64,000 bases of DNA, taken from the NCBI GenBank assembly GCA_949592205.1, contig CATIUR010000006.1, positions 8,635,001 through 8,699,000 on the forward strand, given 5' to 3'. The position numbers were made by a program, and so were the translations under genes. The notes under the pieces were generated by a model. The model searched no databases, was not told where the DNA came from, and saw nothing but the letters and a program-made list of their open reading frames with translations. This document shows positions 58,188-64,000 of this stretch, in pieces. The stretch's first letter is position 1, and each line of letters starts with the position of its first letter. The DNA is from Helichrysum umbraculigerum (lineage: Eukaryota > Streptophyta > Magnoliopsida > Asterales > Asteraceae).

Positions 58188-58589
58188 TCACTCTGGATTT
58201 CTCATTCCGTTTAGTTGAACCAACGTCTCAAATCTTGCTCTGTCGAACGCCTTTGTGTATAAATCTGCTAAGTTATCCAATGATGGAACCTTAACTAACT
58301 TTATCAATTTCTTTTCAGCACAATCTCTAATAAAATGATGTCGAATATCAATATGCTTAGTTTTACTGTGCTTCACAGGATTATTGGTGATCGACATAGT
58401 AGATTCGTTATCAATCATCATAGGAGTATTGGTTATATTTAACCCGTAATCCAGTAGTTGCTGTTGAATCCAAAGAACTTGTGAGCAACAGCTGCCAGCT
58501 GCAACATACTCAGCTTCACATGTAGAAATGGCTACCGAGGTTTGCTTCTTGTAGGTTCCATATACGGACCAAATCGAGTAGCTTGAACT
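58188..58589 (-). pseudogene. H1 copia RNase H, C-terminal part
   Basis: Contains KKQTSVAISTCEAEYVAAGS, the third-strand and catalytic-Glu region of copia RNase H, then VLWIQQQLLDYG, IDNESTMSITNNPVKH and KTKHIDIRHHFIRD, ending at a stop at 58188. It is the terminal domain of a Ty1/copia polyprotein. H2's LTR ends at 58590 inside it, so it is cut from the rest of pol. The bases next to the LTR (gaact, 58585-58589) are the candidate TSD, whose partner is outside the window. Confidence 0.85.
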
Positions 58590-59083
58590 TGTATATAAAA
58601 GCGGAAATTAAACACACAAGATATGCTAGATGTTCACAAGTAAATGACCAAAACACAAAGTGTGAGTTTATATATAATCAACAAGTAAGATTACAAACAC
58701 TTTATACTAGACACACAAAGATCAAAATAACACAATAATGAAGTTTTTCTTCTGTGATTTTCGTGGTGTTATGTGTGTGTTTTTGTGTTGAGGCTTGCCA
58801 AACAGAAACTGGCGAGCTTCTATTTATAGTCTGGACCAAACTGTATGCGACACAAGCTTTGTGTCGCATAGAATGTTCATGCGACACAGTCCTTGTGTCG
58901 CATAGATTGCTTCTGCGACACAATGCTTGTGTCGCATAGAATCCTTCTGCGACACATTGATTGTGTCGCATAACATATAAAAATTGTAATTAAACTAGAA
59001 CTAAAACTATTCAATACGTAATTACAATTCCGACACGATTACAGACTGAGACCAACTGACAGACACACATTGATGTACCAACA
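58590..59083 (-). repeat. 3' LTR of copia H2
   Basis: 494 bp. On minus it starts TGTTGGTACATC after the purine tract ACACGGGGGAGTT and ends CTTTTATATACA. TATA box CTATAAATAG at 58829-58820. Just upstream lie four palindromes with arms TGCGACACAA and TTGTGTCGCA (58845-58975). Confidence 0.82.
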
Positions 59084-59208
59084 AACTCCCCCGTGTCTTC
59101 AGCTTGGTCTTAGAAAAATTCTTCAATTTTCTTCAGTCTTCAAACCCATCCAGGTGGAAAGTTTCCACCAGCGTGTATGCCGTAGGTGAAGCATATATCA
59201 ACAATTTT

Positions 59209-60388
59209 CTAAAATCGTTTCGCTAAAACAGAGTTGAACTCGTTTCCTGGATTGTAGCGAATCCGATTGTCGAATAGCTTCTTCATGTCATCTCTTGACA
59301 GATTAATCAAGCTCATTGGGTCAAATATTCTGAAGTTAGCTTTTCGTAGACCCCACAAAGATCCTGTCTGAGGCTCTGAATCTGGTACAAAAACTAAGAT
59401 GGCTTCGCCAGTGTGAGCATCCAGTTCCCAGTAATGAAAACGTTTCAGTAGGTTGAATGGAACTATTTCCAGAGCTATTTCAGTCAGACATTTAGCAGGC
59501 GGATAGTGAACTTTTACAATTGGCTGCTTGGTCTTTGGATCGAGCTTCTTCTTGAACGTGTACCTTGTACCCAGTACTGGTTTGACATAATGATATTTCT
59601 TTCGTTTAATTTCCTCACGCATGACCTTTTGAATAACATCTGCAACTCCATCATCGTAAGGATTTATCAACTGAAGCTGAGTAAGACGAACGATGTCATG
59701 CTTTGGCAATGTACTCAATATCCTCAGTGATCGACGAAAGTACTGGATACCGTCAAGTCTTTTAATCATCAACCTTCCTTTGCTCACCTTCCAGCTTTTT
59801 ATCAGGCCTGTATAATTACCACCAACCTGATATTTCTTGCATGTAACTGGAGCAGGTTCTGGATTTTTACCTTTTGGAAACCAGTTATCCCTTTCTCTGA
59901 TGGGCATTTCCTTGTCAAAAGATACACATTCAGATGTATCAAGAGGGAAAATGTCATTGTAATTTGTCGTTTCTCGAACAGGGACTGGTTGTGCTTGTGA
60001 AGAACTGGAGGGTGCAGAAGATTCTTGAGCAGGACCAGGTTGAGAAGAAGATCCTGGAACGTAATTGAACCTGACTCATCGTCTGAAGAATCCGATAATA
60101 CAACACCCTCTTGAGGATAGGCTGGACAATCAGAATATTCTTCATCAGGATTAAGCTCTTCTTGTTCAACATCAACATCATCGTCATTATCAGCGGAGTT
60201 GAAGTCAAAAGGTTCTTCAGGCGCACGATCGTTATCGTCAACCGCAGATTGAAAGTAAGTCAGATTACAATACGTGTAATCTACAGCTAACGGTTTTGGT
60301 TGCCCTGGTTGCTCAAAAATATACTCAAGAATAAGAGTTGTTTCATTAATATAAGAAGCATTTACATTTTCAGGATTTACATTTTCTT
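59209..60388 (-). pseudogene. H2 gene B: conserved-domain protein with a frameshift
   Basis: The upstream half (60388 to about 60066) is open in the phase of gene A and acidic (NSADNDDDVDVEQEELNPDE), like the N-terminus of H1 gene B. It has no ATG, so it needs an upstream exon. The downstream half (about 60066-59209) is in another phase and carries the conserved domain: MIKRLDGIQYFRRSLRILS, then NPYDDGVADVIQKVMREEI, then YPPAKC and DAHTGEAILV. The phase change near 60068 is a one-base frameshift in this copy. The protein's role is unknown. The domain is the counterpart of residues ~120-300 of H1 gene B. Confidence 0.6.
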
Positions 60389-60413
60389 AGCCTTCGGCGG
60401 AAACCCTAGGAAT

Positions 60414-61841
60414 TTATTCTAAGGCCGGTTGGGCTGTCTCCCCCGAAGCAATAGCTTGGGTTTCCAGCTGCAGAACCTTTGTCTTAAATTCTTCATTCTC
60501 TTTCTCCAAGCGAGAGATCCTAGCATCCTGAGCTTCAGAAACTGATGCTTGAGCTTCCATAGTCTGCTGCATCTTTTCAATCTTTGACAGGAGCTCCTGA
60601 ATGACAGCTGGATGAGGAGTGATTGGAGTTTCAGTCCTTAGGGGCTCAGAAGATGTGGAAGTGGAAGTACGGGAACGTCTGACCAGAGGATTCAAATCAG
60701 CAATGTCAGAAACATCTCGAGGCCTTTTTCCTCGGGTAGAAGATTCAGGGAGTGGAGAAGAAGGCTGATAATTATCGATCTCAAGATCAAGATCTACCAA
60801 CTCTGGATCAGCTACAATAGGCTGAACTGGCGGTTGTTGAGCTGGAGGTTGTTGAACCGGAGGCTGCTGAACGGGAGGCTGTTGAACGGGTGGCTGCTGA
60901 ACCGGAGGCTGTTGAACGGGTGGCTGCTGAACCGGAGGCTGTTGTACTGGGGGCCTCGGGATTTGAGGTTGCTGAGCAGGTGGATCATTAAATTGTTCGC
61001 CTGGAGGAGGTACATAATCAGGATCCACAATGTGACCGAACAACGCAACCTCACGTTCCGGTGCTTCGCCTGACTTCGCAAACTTTGTACAAGCAGTATA
61101 AATTCTGGTATTCATCGGCGTTTGCGCGTAGGTAAAAGAGTTGATCACTGGAAGATCCGGGTGCAAATGGTTGAGTAACAGCTGAGTGAATCGGGGATAC
61201 AATGCCCATTTGTCTTTATTATCCAAAGCGTTGTTCACAAAACCCCTGAAGATATAGCCTGAGAAGTTGAAGGGCTTGTTGTATATCAGGGCAAGAATAG
61301 CAGAGGCAGTCGCAAATTTCATCCCTTCGAGACCTGCCTTGCGACTGGATAAGCACACAATGACGATGTGAGCCAGATACCTCCAAACCTTTGTCATATA
61401 GGTTTTCTTGTACTGATCAACTGGAATGTCTTGATAACCAATCGATCGCATGCCCTGAGCAATAGCAGCTGAAGAAAACTGGGTGATCATGTCAGAATTA
61501 TCACCGAATTCGAAGAAATCTCGAATAAGCTGCTCAGAAAAGATGACTTGGCGGCCGCGGACAGTAGAAATGATCCTAGTATCAGCTTCATCATAGTTTA
61601 CCACCGCATTATCCCAAAACTCGGTAATGTGATTTGTCAGGATCCGAGTATCTGCAGTGATAGCTTTGTAAATACGCGAGCGTTGAAGAAATGCGATCAT
61701 TGGGCGATACGGGCGGGAAGTCTCGACCGTTGTATTCATGAACGCCACAATGTTGTGACGTGGCTCCCAGAAGTATTTAGAGATGTCGATCTCTGGGAGT
61801 GCTGGAGCAGCTGGAGCAGCTTGACCAGGTTGTTCAGCCAT
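60414..61841 (-). CDS. H2 gene A: copia-linked domain, PPVQQ repeats, coiled coil
   Basis: 475 residues, intact, single exon. Residues ~16-275 form the conserved domain (HNIVAFM, RSRIYKAITAD, ITEFWDNAVV, VIFSEQLIRDFFEFGD, then ALIYNKPFNFSGYIFRGFV, YPRFTQLLL and GHIVDPDYVPPP), matched block by block in H1. Next come about nine PPVQQ pentapeptides (60821-60957), a Ser-rich region with RGKRPRD and VRRSR (possible NLS), and a C-terminal coiled coil (SRLEKENEEFKTKVLQLE). I know this domain family only as abundant 3' ORFs of Asteraceae copia elements, without assigned biochemistry. Nuclear localisation and oligomerisation are inferences from the basic motifs and coiled coil. Confidence 0.72.
   Translation of the reverse strand: MAEQPGQAAPAAPALPEIDISKYFWEPRHNIVAFMNTTVETSRPYRPMIAFLQRSRIYKAITADTRILTNHITEFWDNAVVNYDEADTRIISTVRGRQVIFSEQLIRDFFEFGDNSDMITQFSSAAIAQGMRSIGYQDIPVDQYKKTYMTKVWRYLAHIVIVCLSSRKAGLEGMKFATASAILALIYNKPFNFSGYIFRGFVNNALDNKDKWALYPRFTQLLLNHLHPDLPVINSFTYAQTPMNTRIYTACTKFAKSGEAPEREVALFGHIVDPDYVPPPGEQFNDPPAQQPQIPRPPVQQPPVQQPPVQQPPVQQPPVQQPPVQQPPVQQPPAQQPPVQPIVADPELVDLDLEIDNYQPSSPLPESSTRGKRPRDVSDIADLNPLVRRSRTSTSTSSEPLRTETPITPHPAVIQELLSKIEKMQQTMEAQASVSEAQDARISRLEKENEEFKTKVLQLETQAIASGETAQPALE
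60821..60957. repeat. 15/30-bp coding repeat (PPVQQ) in H2 gene A
   Basis: Tandem ggctgttgaacgggt / ggctgctgaaccgga units encode Pro-Pro-Val-Gln-Gln on minus. H1 has an acidic linker instead at this position. Confidence 0.85.
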
Positions 61842-64000
61842 TTCTACAAAAATAACAGTAATACAGCCAAAACTCGAAATGCCTTAGCGTTAGAACCAAA
61901 AAATAATTCGCGTTTTATTTTTACAAAAGTTCTGCGACACAACAGTTGTGTCGCATGAGGTTCATACGACATAAGGACTGTGTCGTATAAGAATAATACG
62001 ACACAAGCATTGTGTCGTATGACACGTGTCACGCGGACAGCATTTCCCCTACATTTAGCAATAATTGAGAAATTAATCTCGAATGCGACATAGTCGCTGT
62101 GTCGTATGGTGTGTCGTATAAAGTGGGTACGACATAACGTTGGTGTCGTATAAAAATACGACATAAGGACCGGTGATCAATACGACATAAAAACCAAGTA
62201 TCTATGCGACATAACGACTATGTCGTATGTTATGTCGCAAAGATGAACATCAAAGCAAACCCAGATTCGATCGATGAAACATTTTGGGGTTTTCAAAATC
62301 CAGACATACCCTAGGGTTCGTACACAACAGGGGATCAATAATATGTATTTATCTAACCCTAATAACCCCTAAACCCTAAATAATTTAACGAAAAACCGAA
62401 ACCCTAAAAACGTAATACGGGTCGATCGAATTCAGGACATAATACGCGATAAAAACACGAAAGAATTATACCTAAGGATGCGCACACAGATGATGAACAA
62501 GAATCGAGCAACAAAACGGGAAGAAAAGCCTTCGAAATCACGAATCCGATCGAAAAACGCTTGTGTCGCAAAATCGCCTTTATGTCGTATAGTTTGTGTC
62601 GTGAAAGATTTGAAAACGTAAATGATTATGTCGTATGTTGTGAATAGTTATCCCTGACCCGCATATGACATAGTATACGACATAAACAAAACTGACTTAT
62701 ACGACACAGATGTTGTGTCGTATAACAGGAGTACGACACAGTGGTTGTGTCGCACAGAACACAAATCAGAAATTTTCAAGATTAAAAATTCGATTTTTGT
62801 GCCGATTCGGATTTTGATTTTATAATTTTCGCATAGAAGATGATTTGTGACTAAAAAAAATTAAAAAGAAAAGATACAATTTAAAGAATATTAAAGAGAT
62901 AAAACTAAATATAAACATAAAATAAAAGAAACAAATACAACTAAAAGCGAGAAATTTATAAAATCGTTTTGGTGACGGAGTTGAGATACTGGTTAGGAAT
63001 CATACCGAAATAACATGCAACTATTAGGAATAGAAAGTGTTATTTTGATTATCAGTATGTTTGTCCACTTTAAATTTACGTGGCACATTTAAAACACATT
63101 TTATAAAAATTATTTCAAGACGATTATCGATATTGTTTATCCACTTAAGCATGTTACAACCGAGTTTGTGGAGTTAACCTTTTATTGTTAGAATGTATAA
63201 GTCTCTGTGGCACCCACCATTGATATACCCCTATACTCTAGACAATAACATAGTTTCCATATTTAGAAAGAATAAAGAAAGATCATTTTTAAGAATCAGG
63301 CTAGAGTTGACAGGTCAGTACAGAAGTACAGCAAAGCAACCTAACGTGATTCAAGTATAATCACAACCAATCGCAGTCAAACTGAAGTTGGAGTTTCCCA
63401 AACAGCGACCTTGGTTAGTATGATTTAGGATTAAGCAAAACCGATCGCAGTCAAACTGGATTTGGAGTTTCCCAAACAGCGACCTTGTTCAGTATCATTA
63501 AGATTTTTCAAGTGCATTGACCTGTAATTGCTTAACCCCAAGTTTATAGTAACTGTTACCAGTTCTGTACTTTCGTACAACAGAGGCAACAACCAGCATA
63601 AACTCCCAAATGATTTTAGATAAAAGTTCCAAAGATAGAAATATGTTAAGCTACGTTAAGGAATTAAGACATTGAGTCGTACATCATACGGAGTTTACCA
63701 CAAGATAATAGACACATATTTAAATGATTTCTTAATAACCCAGAGACAGGTGTGTATCATGCCTACCGGTACATCGCATGATGAAGACAATTTTCATAAA
63801 AACAGTTTTAAGTGTGTCAGATAAACCTACTGACACATCAAAGATAAAACTTTAAAATTCCATTTTGTGCATGTCACTCGATGTACTATCATATCCCAAG
63901 TTGTTTACAGACTCAACTCAACGTCATTTTAAAAATGTAGCAACCATTGCATTTCCTTGATACTAACGAGTATAAAGAGTGGCGGTTGCCCCCCCCCCCC
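61842..64000 (-). promoter_or_regulatory. H2 non-coding region upstream of gene A
   Basis: No gene supported. 61930-62235 and 62570-62755 carry GCGACACAA/TACGACACAA palindromes like those in the H2 LTR. A 74-bp tandem duplication (63367 and 63441, units c(c)aatcgcagtcaaactg) and one TGTACTTTCGTACA hairpin (63566-63580) lie further up. 63117-64000 is homologous to H1 57300-58180. The window ends in a run of 12 C (63989-64000). Confidence 0.55.
61930..62235. repeat. GCGACACAA / TACGACACAA palindrome cluster in H2
   Basis: Palindromes include TGCGACACAA...TTGTGTCGCA and the paired variants TACGACACAA...TTGTGTCGTA and ATACGACATAA..TGTCGTAT, in which both arms carry the same change. A further group lies at 62570-62755. 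Confidence 0.85.

Larger units (their letters stand above)
51341..58589 (-). mobile_element. Copia H1, 3' part (RNase H, two extra genes, LTR)
   Basis: Read on minus: RNase H end (58589-58188), a 2.3-kb non-coding region, gene A (55845-53610, spliced), gene B (52957-52052), PPT and 3' LTR. Gag and most of pol lie beyond the window, on the other side of H2, which is inserted in RNase H. The order pol - extra genes - LTR on the same strand resembles the env-like position of Sirevirus-type copia elements. The conserved KHSKTKHIDIRHHFIRD supports Ty1/copia. Confidence 0.8.
58590..64000 (-). mobile_element. Copia H2, 3' part (two extra genes, LTR)
   Basis: Same plan as H1: non-coding region (64000-61842), gene A (61841-60414), gene B (about 60388-59209), PPT, 3' LTR. 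Pol lies beyond the window. It is inserted into H1's RNase H. H1 and H2 are clearly related but diverged: the proteins align in blocks, the repeats are different families, and H2 gene A shows no introns. Confidence 0.8.

Noticed and set aside
59954..60241. 95-residue minus-strand ORF inside H2 gene B
   Set aside because: It is in the third phase. Neighbouring phases carry the acidic segment and the conserved domain, so this one is a shadow.

Overview
This is a transposable-element-dominated stretch of a eudicot nuclear genome. The AT-rich non-coding DNA, Ty3/gypsy Athila and chromodomain (Tekay/Del-type) elements, Ty1/copia elements with extra 3' genes, and GT-AG introns all point to a plant. 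Asteraceae is my best guess, because the extra copia genes resemble a family I know from that group; this is inference. I see no intact single-copy host gene, and no rRNA, tRNA or CRISPR.

Layout, using my own element names. 1-2470: decayed Mutator-like remnant (C-terminal tail of a plus-strand gene, Ulp1-like exon on minus). 2717-2964: MITE with 9-bp target duplication (TSD). 4403: Helitron-like 3' terminus. 4702-14573: long inverted-repeat (foldback) element split by two very long TG..CA, probably solo, LTRs: A (4920-10103, itself split by solo LTR C, 6150-9263) and B (10831-14544). 15220-51340: a nest in LTR D: D is split by Tekay-type E (16064-49830, minus), E by Athila F (20900-45110, plus), F by Athila-derived G (27620-38177, minus). 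Every insertion whose two ends are visible has a perfect 5-bp TSD: gttac for F, cttat for G, gttct for E, gatat for B, agtac for C, ggtat for A. 51341-64000: two nested copia elements on minus, H1 (3' LTR 51341-51879) inserted in D, and H2 (3' LTR 58590-59083) inserted in the RNase H of H1. Both run off the right edge.

Coding content. E and F carry recognisable but broken gag-pol genes. G has lost gag-pol and keeps one 424-residue ORF. H1 and H2 each carry, between pol and the 3' LTR, a two-gene cassette (gene A: about 260-residue conserved domain plus linker, basic KRPR motif and coiled coil; gene B: acidic N-terminus plus a second conserved domain). H1 gene A reads through two GT-AG introns in frame, apart from one TAG.

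The most striking signal is non-coding. Nearly every element carries its own family of short palindromes: ACACATGTGT (Mutator-like remnant), GTACCC..GGGTAC (A), ACCCGATCGGGT (B), TGCGACACAA..TTGTGTCGCA (C and also H2), ACCGG..CCGGT (D), ATTCC..GGAAT (E), GGCC/TGTACA palindromes (F), ACTCGC..GCGAGT (H1). In H1 and H2 the motif clusters both upstream of the LTR TATA box and upstream of gene A. In C/H2 and D the two arms of a stem change together.
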